Part shown: positions 1-8,879 of the stretch, piece after piece
Layout of the letters: each line of letters begins with the position of its first letter
Numbering within the stretch: position 1 is the stretch's first letter
Assembly (NCBI GenBank): GCA_039024895.1
Contig: JBCCPJ010000006.1
Location: 1 to 64,000, forward strand
Length of the DNA: 64,000 bases
Direction of reading: 5' to 3'
From: JAJDOD01 sp039024895
GTDB taxonomy: Bacteria > Pseudomonadota > Alphaproteobacteria > Rhodobacterales > Rhodobacteraceae
Position numbers and translations under genes: made by a program
Notes under the pieces: model-generated
What the model saw: the letters and a program-made list of their open reading frames with translations, nothing else
What the model was told of the DNA's origin: nothing
Databases searched by the model: none

Positions 1-362
1 GCTCGAAAGTGGTCATCAGTATTGATCCTATATTGAGGCACTCCATTGGCCTGACGTGGATTGGTGACTGCCTACTACCTCACGTGGATGGTCTAATGTG
101 GCGGCGCAACTAACTTACCTGACAGCGCCCGCGGAAAGCACCTCTGGCATCCTTGATGTGATCTTTGATTCCACGGTACGATATCTTCGGCTGCAAGATT
201 TCGGTCTGGGTTTTTTCATCGGCCTGCCAGACTGGTTACAAAACTCCCGCAAGAAGTCGCAGCGAAACACACGCGATCACTCCCGCGCGAGGATGGGTCC
301 TCGCGGAGAAGAATTTAGGCTACTCACGCTGCAACAACTGCACCTCAAAAGGAGATCCTCAA
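1..362. other. Left-edge region without a supported gene
   Basis: No open frame here has family motifs or a convincing ribosome site. The longer frames running through it simply read into the YHS gene that follows. The last bases carry a good Shine-Dalgarno (aaggag, about 349-354) for that gene. The region may hold its promoter, and the end of an off-window gene cannot be excluded. Confidence 0.4.
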
Positions 363-875
363 ATGAAATGGCTTTTTGCGACCGCCTTCCTCGGACTTTC
401 TTCAACGTTCGCTTTTGCTGGAGATCAATACGTCGATGAAACAGGCTTTGCGGTATCAGGCTATGACGTCGTCGCTTACTTCGGCCTAGAGCAGTCCCCC
501 GTGGGCACCGCGCAACCCGCGGCGGTTCCAGGAAACAGGGATATCACTGCAGAGTATAACGGTGCGACGTTTGCATTCTCAACAGAAGGCAATCGCGATG
601 CGTTTCTCGCGGATCCGGCAAAGTTCGCGCCAAAGTATGACGGACATTGTGCCTATGGCGTTTCAAAGGGCGGAAAAGTACCAGCCAACCCAAACCTTTG
701 GCGAATTGTGGATGGCGAGCTTTACCTGAATATTACAAAAAATGTCGTGGGTTTCTGGGAAGAAGATATTCCGGGCAACATCACGCTCGCTGAAGGCAAC
801 TGGACCAGCATTGAACCCAATGCAGCCTCGGATCGGACAATTCCGGACTTTTCCTCTGCCGCACCGGTGGAGTAG
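363..875 (+). CDS. YHS domain-containing exported protein
   Basis: This 170-residue protein starts with a signal peptide (residues 1-19, cleavage after AFA). A YHS-type domain follows: VSGYDVVAYF near residue 30, the FST.EGNRDAFLADP block in the middle, and a YDGHCAYGVSKG segment. YHS proteins are small, often metal-associated periplasmic proteins whose exact role is usually unknown. The ATG at 363 was chosen over upstream in-frame codons because aaggag lies about 9 bases before it and the signal peptide begins there. A Tat-type rhodanese follows after 9 bases, suggesting co-transcription and a periplasmic redox or metal-handling role, which is inference. Confidence 0.8.
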   Translation: MKWLFATAFLGLSSTFAFAGDQYVDETGFAVSGYDVVAYFGLEQSPVGTAQPAAVPGNRDITAEYNGATFAFSTEGNRDAFLADPAKFAPKYDGHCAYGVSKGGKVPANPNLWRIVDGELYLNITKNVVGFWEEDIPGNITLAEGNWTSIEPNAASDRTIPDFSSAAPVE

Positions 876-884
876 TCTCCGCGC

Positions 885-1331
885 ATGACGCTCTCACGCC
901 GATCCACACTTGCCCTTGGCGGGGCCTTTTTTATCGGCGTGGGCGCGTTTGGAGCCGTTAAGGTCTTTTCGCGTTCCGCTGCTGCTAAAGTTCTGGATCC
1001 AAAAGAAGTTTGGGATGCCGCAGGGCGCGGTGAAGTTCTACTCTTGGATATTCGCCGTCCCGACGAATGGGCTGCAACTGGTGTTGCCCAACATGCTGTC
1101 CCGCTTGATATGCGACGGGACGATTTCATCGAGGCGTTACGTGCGTTGCGTCGTTCCGATACTCAACCCGTTGCCGTCATTTGCGCGCGTGGTGTTCGTT
1201 CCGCCCGCTTGACGCACCAATTGGAAGCGGCTGAGATTAAACCGATCATTGACATTCCCGAAGGAATGCTGGGCTCGCGCGCTGGTCCTGGGTGGATCGA
1301 ACGTGGGTTGCCAGTGAGCCACGTCGGATGA
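885..1331 (+). CDS. Rhodanese-like sulfurtransferase, Tat- or membrane-anchored
   Basis: The 148-residue protein opens with a twin-arginine-like leader (SRRSTLALGG) and a hydrophobic stretch, so it is likely exported or anchored in the inner membrane. The rest is a single rhodanese domain: LLLDIRRPDEW is the CH2A-like block and VICARGVRSA is the active-site loop with the catalytic cysteine. Such domains move sulfane sulfur. It overlaps the downstream esterase by a few bases, indicating translational coupling, and follows the YHS gene closely. The substrate cannot be told from sequence. Confidence 0.82.
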   Translation: MTLSRRSTLALGGAFFIGVGAFGAVKVFSRSAAAKVLDPKEVWDAAGRGEVLLLDIRRPDEWAATGVAQHAVPLDMRRDDFIEALRALRRSDTQPVAVICARGVRSARLTHQLEAAEIKPIIDIPEGMLGSRAGPGWIERGLPVSHVG

Positions 1332-2164
1332 TGCGGTTTGGCGGTGTTATCGCAGTTCTCTTCTCGCTTTTCGCGCCAAGCGCAAAGGCGTGTTCGATAG
1401 ATACGCCTTGCGAGGTCGGAGAACGCGCCTATTACATCGCCATGCCTGAAGCAGCCGCGGACCCAACGCCTGCTATCGTTTACATCCACGGTTGGGGTGG
1501 GAGTGGTGCAGGTGCATTGCGCAACACCGGCATGGTTTCTGGTTTTCTCGAAAGAGGCTACGCGGTGATTGCGCCCGACGGCGTCCCACGCGAAGGCCGT
1601 GTCGGAAGAAGTTGGCGGTTCCATCCATCCTCTGGCGGCCAGATGCAAGATGTGGAATTCCTAGATGCGGTGCGGGAAGATGCGACGGAGCGTTTTGGTC
1701 TCGATCCCGAACGCACTTTGCTAGCCGGGTTTTCAATAGGAGGTTCTATGACGGCCTATGCAGCCTGTTTGGCCCCCGACAATTTTGCGGCTTACGCGCC
1801 ACTTGGCGGCAACTTCTGGCGTCCGCATCCGTCAGAATGCGCCGGACCTGTGCGCTTGCTTCACACACATGGGTGGGCGGATGCGACTGTGCCGTTGGAA
1901 GGACGCGTCGTCAACGATCTTCCCGCCGACGATCCTCGTGCGTTCGCGCAAGGCGACATCTTCCATGCCATGTCAGTCTGGCGCAGAACGAATGGTTGCC
2001 TGCATCTCAAAGCGGATCGTTTCGCGACTGATGGTCCGTATTGGCGTCGTATTTGGGAGCGATGCGCACCAGATACGGCCTTGGAACTTGCATTGTTTCC
2101 CGGAGGACATTCCGTACCGGCAAGTTGGGCCGATCTCGTCGTAAATTGGTTCGAGGGCTTGTGA
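1328..2164 (+). CDS. Exported alpha/beta-hydrolase esterase (PHB-depolymerase/LpqC-like)
   Basis: About 278 residues with a signal peptide (cleaved around AKA|CSI). The alpha/beta-hydrolase core shows YIHGWGGSG as the oxyanion region and GFSIGGS with the nucleophile serine. An acidic residue lies near HGWADATVP, and GGHSVP carries the likely catalytic histidine. This layout matches the LpqC/poly(3-hydroxybutyrate)-depolymerase-like esterases acting on extracellular esters such as feruloyl or polyester substrates. The start is ATG at 1328 or 1331, because two ATGs are adjacent and both overlap the rhodanese stop. The substrate is not known. Confidence 0.75.
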   Translation: MMRFGGVIAVLFSLFAPSAKACSIDTPCEVGERAYYIAMPEAAADPTPAIVYIHGWGGSGAGALRNTGMVSGFLERGYAVIAPDGVPREGRVGRSWRFHPSSGGQMQDVEFLDAVREDATERFGLDPERTLLAGFSIGGSMTAYAACLAPDNFAAYAPLGGNFWRPHPSECAGPVRLLHTHGWADATVPLEGRVVNDLPADDPRAFAQGDIFHAMSVWRRTNGCLHLKADRFATDGPYWRRIWERCAPDTALELALFPGGHSVPASWADLVVNWFEGL

Positions 2165-2460
2165 CTTTGGTGGTCGCAGCGATCGCAGTGTTAGCCTTCA
2201 CCCTAGGTATGCTTACACCCACACGCTGGCACGTGTTCGGCTTCCTTGGTGCTGCCGTAATGCTGTTTTTGGCTCAGGCGACCGTGAACACCTTCGGCGG
2301 GTACGCGGGAACTTCGCTGGAGGAAAGCCTGCTTTTGTTCAACGGCTCTTACGTGTCTTATATCGGCTTCAACTTGCAGATCACCTACCGCGCCTTTGCG
2401 CTGCCGCTCTTTGTGCTTGGAGTGGTCACTGTATATCGTCTGTCACTCCGCCGCGATTGA
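2161..2460 (+). CDS. Small membrane protein of unknown function
   Basis: A 99-residue frame begins with GTG at 2161, overlapping the esterase stop codon (GTGA). It is almost entirely hydrophobic, with about three membrane segments (VVAAIAVLAFTLG, FLGAAVMLFLAQ, FALPLFVLGVV) and a basic C-terminus. No family is recognised. The overlap with the esterase suggests it is the last gene of that operon. Its last 18 bases overlap the tail of opgH on the opposite strand. Confidence 0.6.
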   Translation: MTLVVAAIAVLAFTLGMLTPTRWHVFGFLGAAVMLFLAQATVNTFGGYAGTSLEESLLLFNGSYVSYIGFNLQITYRAFALPLFVLGVVTVYRLSLRRD

Positions 2461-4338
2461 CCCTGGTGCGGCTTGTTCCAACAACTTGGATTTCATTGCG
2501 GCGCGCTCGTTCCGCGCAAGTGCTACTATTTGCGGTTCAATCAAAGTATGGGGTGTGTCGAGCCTAAAGACACGGGTTGTTGCGTTGGCGACAGGTACAG
2601 CGCTCAGCTTTGATAGCGGAACCGCGGCAGCCAGACTTACTGCAATGGGTAGTATCAATGCGGAAACACTAGCGAACAAGATACCCGCAAGTAGGATGAT
2701 GCCGAACAGTGTTTCCACCCAGTGAAATCGGAGGGTTTCACGCCAACTGTAGCCCACGCCATCCCGTCGTTGCGGCGCCCAGCCCGTATCGCGACCAAGG
2801 AGTGCGGATACCGTGCCCAACGTGTGCTGAACCATCATGATCGGCGCGTATAGCACTGAGAGCAGCACTTCGATGCAAAACGAACCGACGTATAGCGGAC
2901 TAGACCCATAGGCCGCACGGGTACGCCGTTTCAAACCGAACAGCACGGCGCCAGCCAGTTTTGGGAACAGCAACATGCCATATATGAAGAAGAGAATAAA
3001 CCAAGCGCCGCTTTGGCCTGTTGGCGGTTCCGGCCATAGGGGCATCAATGGGTTGGTTGGAGAAAAGTAAGTCGCAGGCGGCTCGCTACCAATGCCAACA
3101 AATGCCCAGAGAATAATCACGGCAATCCACGCGGGTGACATAAGGAAAGCAAGCGCCCCTTGCAGTAAGTGAAACCTTGAGATGACATGGAAGCCCCGTG
3201 TTGCCAGAAGTCGCAAATGTTGCATGTTTCCTTGGCACCAGCGGCGATCTCGGAGGGCGTAATCGATGAGCGTCTGCGGTGTTTCCTCGTAGCTGCCACC
3301 TACGCGCGGCAAAAGGCGAACGGCCCAACCGGCACGGCGGAGCATCCCCGCTTCAACGAAGTCGTGGCTCAAGACCAGGTGTTTTTTGCCCCGCCATCCG
3401 CGGAGGTGCGGAAGGCGGGCACTTTCTGCAAAAGCACGCGTACGTATGATTGCATTGTGGCCCCAGTAGTTGCCTTCGTGCTGTGACCAACTCGCCAAAC
3501 CTTCCGCAATGAGCCAGCCATAGACGGAGTTCGAGAATTGTTGAACACGTCCAAAGAGTGTTTCAGCTCCTATAAGCATCGGCCGGCTCTGGATGAGGCC
3601 TGCATCTGGGTCAGCTACCAGAGCTGCTGCAAGTTGCCGGACGGCGCGAGCGCTCATGAGGCTATCCGCGTCAAGTACCAGCATGGCATCATAAGCCGCA
3701 CCCCAGTTCTCGATCCAGTCTGCAATGTTGCCGACTTTCTTGTCCGTGTTGTCTGCACGCCGTCGGTAATAGACTGGTATGTTTGGATGCTCTTGCTCGC
3801 GGAGAGCCTGGAAGGCGCGGACTTCCAGTCCTGCGATATCTGGATCCAGTGTGTCGCTCAAAATGAATAGCGCGTAGCGATCACCCTGCGGTTGCTTCGC
3901 GAGTTCCAGCAGCATTGCGGAAGCATTCCCAAACACATCCCATGGCGTCTCATTGTAGACGGGCATGATTAGGGCAATGTCGATTGACTGCTCTGGCTGT
4001 CGCGGCACCTCCGTTCGCGCTTGTCCCAAAGCGAGGCTGACGATGCCAAGACATGCAGACGTCGCCGAGAAAACAAGCCATACCGTCGAAAGAGCCACGA
4101 GGCAAAGCACGACTGTCTCAACAGTTGAGACGCCGCCGAGGCTAAGGTATCGCATGACGGAAAAAGAAATTGCCGCAGTTAGCGTCAACGTTGGCAGAAA
4201 AGCCGCCAGCCGCCAAAGTAAGTTAACGGGTCTCCCGGCACTGACCATTTTGCGCGTGCTTGCCACGTTCGAAAAGTTCTGTGCGCGCATCTCAAGGGGC
4301 GCACGTGGCGGCATAATCGAGGCAGCGTATTCTGTCAT
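2443..4338 (-). CDS. opgH: Glucans biosynthesis glucosyltransferase OpgH (MdoH)
   Basis: OpgH polymerises the beta-glucan backbone of osmoregulated periplasmic glucans at the inner membrane. The 631-residue protein has N-terminal membrane helices (around residues 45-110) and a GT2 catalytic domain with LSDTLDPD, VLDADSLM and the acceptor/QxxRW-type RRWCQGNMQH. Further C-terminal membrane segments follow. It is shorter than the enterobacterial protein, as is usual in alphaproteobacteria. The ATG at 4338 gives a perfect ATGA overlap with the opgG stop, better than the upstream GTG at 4347. It is the last gene of the TPR-opgC-opgG-opgH operon. Confidence 0.93.
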   Translation of the reverse strand: MTEYAASIMPPRAPLEMRAQNFSNVASTRKMVSAGRPVNLLWRLAAFLPTLTLTAAISFSVMRYLSLGGVSTVETVVLCLVALSTVWLVFSATSACLGIVSLALGQARTEVPRQPEQSIDIALIMPVYNETPWDVFGNASAMLLELAKQPQGDRYALFILSDTLDPDIAGLEVRAFQALREQEHPNIPVYYRRRADNTDKKVGNIADWIENWGAAYDAMLVLDADSLMSARAVRQLAAALVADPDAGLIQSRPMLIGAETLFGRVQQFSNSVYGWLIAEGLASWSQHEGNYWGHNAIIRTRAFAESARLPHLRGWRGKKHLVLSHDFVEAGMLRRAGWAVRLLPRVGGSYEETPQTLIDYALRDRRWCQGNMQHLRLLATRGFHVISRFHLLQGALAFLMSPAWIAVIILWAFVGIGSEPPATYFSPTNPLMPLWPEPPTGQSGAWFILFFIYGMLLFPKLAGAVLFGLKRRTRAAYGSSPLYVGSFCIEVLLSVLYAPIMMVQHTLGTVSALLGRDTGWAPQRRDGVGYSWRETLRFHWVETLFGIILLAGILFASVSALILPIAVSLAAAVPLSKLSAVPVANATTRVFRLDTPHTLIEPQIVALARNERAAMKSKLLEQAAPGSIAAE

Positions 4339-5858
4339 GGCGTCCACCGGTAGAGCCAGACTTCGCTCAAAGGCGCGCCGTTAAGGCGAAGCTGGGCGCG
4401 GAATTCAATTAGTTCCGCCGTTCCGGGATGGAACTTGAAAGCCAGCCGAGGTCCGCCGGTTTCCGGGTTGCGTTGCAACACGCCAGACGAGGCTTCGCCC
4501 GCACTAGCATTCACAACGAGATCAACTTCAGACAGGTCGTCAGGTACTTCTGCGCCCGGTGCGAAGTCAATCACAGCGATGATACCATTGTTCTCGAATG
4601 CGGAACCAATCATCGTATTCAACACGGTTAGGCCCTTGCCATATTTGACGTCTTCACCCCAGGTGAGGCGATAGGACAGGCTGGTTTCGGAATCAGCGGC
4701 AAGCCCAGCTGATGGCCGCCAGTAGCAGACGATATTATCGTAGATTTCGGAGGCGGTTGGTATTTCGACGAGGGTGACAGACCCGCGTCCCCAATCTCCC
4801 TTTGGTTCGATCCAAACACCCGGACGGCGATGATACAGCGCTTCAAGGTCTGCAAAGTCGCTATACTCGCGCGCGCGTTGCAGCAGGCCGAAACCCTTTG
4901 GGTTGTTGTCTAGGAAGGCGCTGATCTGGAGCGATTTCGGGTTTGCGAGCGGACGCCAGATGGTTTCGCCTGCGCCATTTGCAATGAGAAGACCATCTGA
5001 GTCGTGAACTGCGGGGCGAAAGTCAGTGAAACGATGCCGGTTGGTCTGATCATATTGGAACATCGAGGTGAGAGGGGCAATTCCAACGTTTCCGAGATCG
5101 CGGCGCGGAAAGAGGTGCGCGGTGACATCCATGGTCAGCGGTGCGCCGGGCGAGATGTCAAACCGATAAGCGCCAGTGCAGCTTGGACTATCTAACAGGG
5201 CGTGAAGGACAAACGTTCCGCTACCCGGCATTGGTTTTTCGAGCCAGAAAGCGCGGAAGTCTGGAAATTCTTCGCCATCGCGGGACGCTGTGCCAATGGC
5301 CAGGCCGCGCGCCGACAAACCGTATATATCGCCTGTGCCGATTGCACGAAAATAGCTCGCACCTTGGAAAACAGCGAACTCTTGAAATGTCCCCGCCTTT
5401 TCAAGCTCTGCCCGCAGTCTCAGGCCGGAATATCCCAGCGTATCGTCCATAGGTAATTTGGGGAACTTGTCGGTCTTGTCGAAGAGATCGAAGTCAAATT
5501 TCAAGGGGCGCGCAATACCACCCTCAACCACAGAGATGTCGATGGGATGCGGGAAGTAGAGACCCGGTGCGAATACGTCGAGACGTACGGGTGTATCGGC
5601 TTCATTTGACCAAAGGGCATTGCGTGTGTCGAACCATATGGAGACGTAATCCTCGTACTCGATTTCTGTCCACGCTTCCGGGATCCGCCGCGGTGGTTGG
5701 TAGTCCGAATGACTGAGACGACGCGCCAATCTGACCACGGTGTCGGTATCGAATGGTTGCCCGGCGTCCAACTGAAGACCGGGCCCGCCATGTTCTTCCG
5801 CGAATGCAGGAGACGCTGCAATGGCCGCGAGGCTCGCTACGAACTCACGTCGGAGCAT
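4335..5858 (-). CDS. opgG: Periplasmic glucan biosynthesis protein OpgG (OpgD-like, Tat signal)
   Basis: This 507-residue periplasmic protein is needed for synthesis or branching of osmoregulated periplasmic glucans. The N-terminus (LRREFVASLAAI) has a twin-arginine pattern as in OpgD. The body matches OpgG/OpgD with recognisable blocks such as YEDYVSIWFD, ASYFRAIG, GLSARGLAIGT, HRFTDFRPAVHDSDG and GDWGRGSVTLVEIPT. A strong Shine-Dalgarno (gaggagg) precedes ATG 5858. It overlaps opgC by 14 bases and opgH by 4, so the three are translated as a unit. OpgG versus OpgD cannot be settled by eye. Confidence 0.92.
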   Translation of the reverse strand: MLRREFVASLAAIAASPAFAEEHGGPGLQLDAGQPFDTDTVVRLARRLSHSDYQPPRRIPEAWTEIEYEDYVSIWFDTRNALWSNEADTPVRLDVFAPGLYFPHPIDISVVEGGIARPLKFDFDLFDKTDKFPKLPMDDTLGYSGLRLRAELEKAGTFQEFAVFQGASYFRAIGTGDIYGLSARGLAIGTASRDGEEFPDFRAFWLEKPMPGSGTFVLHALLDSPSCTGAYRFDISPGAPLTMDVTAHLFPRRDLGNVGIAPLTSMFQYDQTNRHRFTDFRPAVHDSDGLLIANGAGETIWRPLANPKSLQISAFLDNNPKGFGLLQRAREYSDFADLEALYHRRPGVWIEPKGDWGRGSVTLVEIPTASEIYDNIVCYWRPSAGLAADSETSLSYRLTWGEDVKYGKGLTVLNTMIGSAFENNGIIAVIDFAPGAEVPDDLSEVDLVVNASAGEASSGVLQRNPETGGPRLAFKFHPGTAELIEFRAQLRLNGAPLSEVWLYRWTP

Positions 5859-7065
5859 CGGGTTGCCTCCTCGATTTCCAGGGCTGAGATTTGAACCAAC
5901 CGGCGCCGTAGGCCACGCCCACGATGAGGGTTGCGCCCAAGAGGTTCACCCAAAACATAGAAAAATAGGTCCGTTCGACCTGGTCCAACAAAGCCCCCAT
6001 GAGGCGGGCCAGGAACATCGAGGCGATAAACACCGCAAGTGACTGCTGGCCAACCTTGAGGATGACGGTGAGCAATGTGTCCCACAAGCGCCCGATGACG
6101 CTGGTCGCATCGCTTACCCGTAGGCGTACGCCTTTTGGTCCGGCGATGACCCATGCAACGTAAGCGAGCGCCAAGAAGTGCACGTACCGCAAAATGCCAA
6201 AGTCGGTCTTGTTGAAAAGGAAGCTCCATTCCTTTCGCCATTCCACGATCCACTCAACTTCGCGGTAAATGCGGAAATAGGCGAATGGCACTATAAGCAA
6301 AACAATTGTTGCCGCTGCGATGAAGAGCTTCTTGTTGACAGGTGGCGCCGGAATCCAACCAAGCATAAGTGCAAAGCCGGTGAAGAAAATCAGCTGCCAG
6401 CCAAACGGGTTGAAGAACCATTGACGCGCAGACCAGGGTTCGGCCGGGAAGTTTACGTCCAGGAGAGAAGCTGAGACCCAAACCGCGATAATCGTCGCAA
6501 ATGCAAGCCAGCGATGGACGCTCCCAAGCATTACAACAAACGGGAGCATTGCCAAAATAACTAGATACATTGGTAGGATGTCAAAATAGTTTGGCACGTA
6601 AGTGAGCGTAATGAGCCCAACAAGATTATCCTGTGGGTTCTTGAAAAACGGGTAGAGATTGAGCTGCCCTACGTAGTCGCGGCCGTCCGGGAAAAGCCCT
6701 TTCAGCACGACCATGGCGCAAGCCACGGCGAAGAACAGTCCAATATGCGCCCAGTACACTTGCCAAACCCGGTAGCTAATCCGCATCGTGCCCATAAGGT
6801 TGCCCTGCTCGCGGAAGATGCGCCCAAAAGCGATGGCGCTGGCCATGCCCGAACAGAACACGAATATCTCGGTTGCGTCCGAAAACCCGAAACGAGCAGG
6901 TATCCAAAGCGTAAGCCAATTTCCAGGGACATGCGCGATCAAAATGATGAACATCGCGATCCCCCGGAAGAAATCAAGACGGATGTCACGCGCACGCGCA
7001 TCTTCGCGGGGCGTTGCCGTCTGTGCCGCAGGTGCGGCTGGGAAAGTCATGTCCGCCAAGGTCAT
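5845..7065 (-). CDS. opgC: OpgC family glucan succinyl/acyl transferase
   Basis: The 406-residue integral membrane protein begins its family domain with RLDFFRGIAMFIILIAHV and shows about ten hydrophobic segments. OpgC proteins transfer succinyl groups to periplasmic glucans, adding negative charge. It stands immediately upstream of opgG and overlaps it by 14 bases; the TPR gene is 15 bases upstream. The presence of opgC suggests that this organism makes substituted, anionic glucans. The chosen start has a Shine-Dalgarno too close to the ATG (ggaag adjacent), so ATG 7050 is an alternative. Confidence 0.88.
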   Translation of the reverse strand: MTLADMTFPAAPAAQTATPREDARARDIRLDFFRGIAMFIILIAHVPGNWLTLWIPARFGFSDATEIFVFCSGMASAIAFGRIFREQGNLMGTMRISYRVWQVYWAHIGLFFAVACAMVVLKGLFPDGRDYVGQLNLYPFFKNPQDNLVGLITLTYVPNYFDILPMYLVILAMLPFVVMLGSVHRWLAFATIIAVWVSASLLDVNFPAEPWSARQWFFNPFGWQLIFFTGFALMLGWIPAPPVNKKLFIAAATIVLLIVPFAYFRIYREVEWIVEWRKEWSFLFNKTDFGILRYVHFLALAYVAWVIAGPKGVRLRVSDATSVIGRLWDTLLTVILKVGQQSLAVFIASMFLARLMGALLDQVERTYFSMFWVNLLGATLIVGVAYGAGWFKSQPWKSRRQPDAPT

Positions 7066-7080
7066 CTTCCGTTTTCAGAC

Positions 7081-8445
7081 CTATTCGGCAGCTGTTGGCG
7101 TAGATGCCATTGTGCGAAGGTCAGAGATTTGCGCCATACGGGTTGCCGCAAAGCTGTCCTCGCGTCCAGAGCGTTGTTGTGTTCGCGCACGAAGCAGAGC
7201 CTCCGTTTCATTCAGTCTCCCGGCACGCAAACCTGCTTCAATGGTGAGCCGTTCGAACACATCACGCTGAGCATGGCTGCCACCCATCGCCTGAAAATAC
7301 GGTTGCGCTTGTGCTAGATGTGCAAAAGCTGCGCTGTAATTGGCTTGCCCGAAGGCCTCGAGACCAGTTGAGGTAGCGACGCCGGGTTTCAGCATGACCC
7401 GCCCGGTATCCTCTTGAAGCTTTGCGGTTTCCGCCACACGGGCCGATAGGTGCGATGCCGCTCCAGGCCGAGTTTCGCCGATGAGGGCAAGCATGTAGTG
7501 CATGTCCGCGAAGGTCAGGCAGCCATCGTTGCTTCGGTGTTCGGCAAGGTCCGCAAGTTCAACCCATCTGTCGCCGACATCGACCCCTTCTAACTCAAGA
7601 CGCATTAGCAAAGAGCTGGCATTGGAGAAGTCGCGGTAATCATCGGTTTTCTCGTCGCGTATCTTCGTGTCGTAGAGGTCCAGAACCGTAGCGATCTCGC
7701 CCCGATCGAGGTGCAGCAGGGCTTTGTGCCACCAGACATGGAAGCGAAAATTGTTACAATGGCTCCAGGCGTCGAGATTGCTATCGATCAAGGCGATACC
7801 TTTGCCAGTAAGCTGCGTCATGTCGTAAACATGCGCCACGGCATGCAGGCCCCAAGCGTCGTCGGCTGCAAACTCAAGTCCACGAAGGCCAACCTTTTCG
7901 GCCTTGTCGTAATGCCCCATTTCCTCAAGCGCGAAGGCGTAGCACCCCAACGCGTAGCCATAAAGCGGATGATCTGGCCCGTGTGCGCGGATGATGCGCT
8001 CTACCGATTTCAACATACCTGCCGCGTCGCCGAGCATGAAGCGGATGCCGTGGGAGAGCTTCATACTAATTGTGTCCGCAGGATTGAGGCGGAGCGCCTC
8101 TTCCATGCGTGCAATCGCCTCGGTGGGCTTCCCCGTCAGCCAATCAGAAAGTGCAGCGCACCAAAGCCTTTCACGCTCGGTTGCGCCACCAAGAGCAAGA
8201 GCGCGTTGAGCTTCTCCATACGCTTCATCTGCGACCGCAACCAACTCACGGCGGCCCAACATCAGACACGCCAGGCCCTTCATCGCATGAGCCATTGCGA
8301 AATCAGGTGCTATGATCAAGAGCCTGGTAAGATGGTCTCCCGTGGATTGGCCGTGGGACAAGACCCCAGCGATAACATGGTTCCATTCTACCAGCGCATC
8401 TTGGCAGGTTAACGAAACTCTGGTTGAACTGATATCTGTCAGCAT
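7081..8445 (-). CDS. Tetratricopeptide-repeat protein, TTC38-like
   Basis: The 454-residue protein consists of helical TPR-type repeats, with YALGCYAFALEEMGHYDKAE as the clearest unit. WGLHAVAHVYDM and WWHKALLHLDRG are characteristic of the TTC38 group. No signal peptide is visible, so it is probably cytoplasmic. ATG 8445 was chosen because gaggt precedes it; the open frame extends further upstream without homology. It is the first gene of the minus-strand opg operon (15 bases before opgC). A role in glucan synthesis is suggested only by position. TTC38-like proteins also occur as free-standing genes. Confidence 0.78.
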   Translation of the reverse strand: MLTDISSTRVSLTCQDALVEWNHVIAGVLSHGQSTGDHLTRLLIIAPDFAMAHAMKGLACLMLGRRELVAVADEAYGEAQRALALGGATERERLWCAALSDWLTGKPTEAIARMEEALRLNPADTISMKLSHGIRFMLGDAAGMLKSVERIIRAHGPDHPLYGYALGCYAFALEEMGHYDKAEKVGLRGLEFAADDAWGLHAVAHVYDMTQLTGKGIALIDSNLDAWSHCNNFRFHVWWHKALLHLDRGEIATVLDLYDTKIRDEKTDDYRDFSNASSLLMRLELEGVDVGDRWVELADLAEHRSNDGCLTFADMHYMLALIGETRPGAASHLSARVAETAKLQEDTGRVMLKPGVATSTGLEAFGQANYSAAFAHLAQAQPYFQAMGGSHAQRDVFERLTIEAGLRAGRLNETEALLRARTQQRSGREDSFAATRMAQISDLRTMASTPTAAE

Positions 8446-8879
8446 ATTGCACCTCGTACGGTCGCGACGACCCAGGCCGATAGATAGTAGGAAAAAGCCA
8501 GAGGGTCGCTTCACCAAATCGTCAAGCGCGCAATCGTGATGTCTAATGAACCAAATGTGATTACGGGGCGGTAAGGCAGTGTCTTGCCGAGTTTTGTGTG
8601 CCGCGGCTTCAATGCGCTTTTGCCGGGGCATTCTTGCTCAATTTCAATGCGGTTTGCAAAGCCAATACGTGCTCTAAGTGCGTGCCAGTTTTGAAGAGTG
8701 GCTTATGTGTTATCGGACGGTTGGCCTCGACGAAATTGCCCGATAACTGCGCTTGCGGTAGATGACTTCTACTGCCAAACCTGACTTCTCGGTCGCTGAC
8801 AATCGATCCATGACTTTGGGATCTGTATGTTCTTGGAGAAGCCTCGTGTAACCCGGGGAGTTGGTACCAAAGCACGCTG
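8446..8879. other. Intergenic region upstream of the opg operon
   Basis: No convincing gene is seen in these 434 bases. A 97-codon minus-strand frame (8609-8902) overlaps the end of the TPP-enzyme gene and has no recognisable domain or ribosome site. The minus-strand promoter for the TPR-opgCGH operon should lie here. A decayed mobile-element remnant is possible but not demonstrable by eye. Confidence 0.4.

Noticed and set aside
98..439. 113-codon plus-strand frame at the left edge
   Set aside because: It overlaps the YHS gene in another frame, has no ribosome site and no domain; the YHS frame carries the signal peptide and family motifs.
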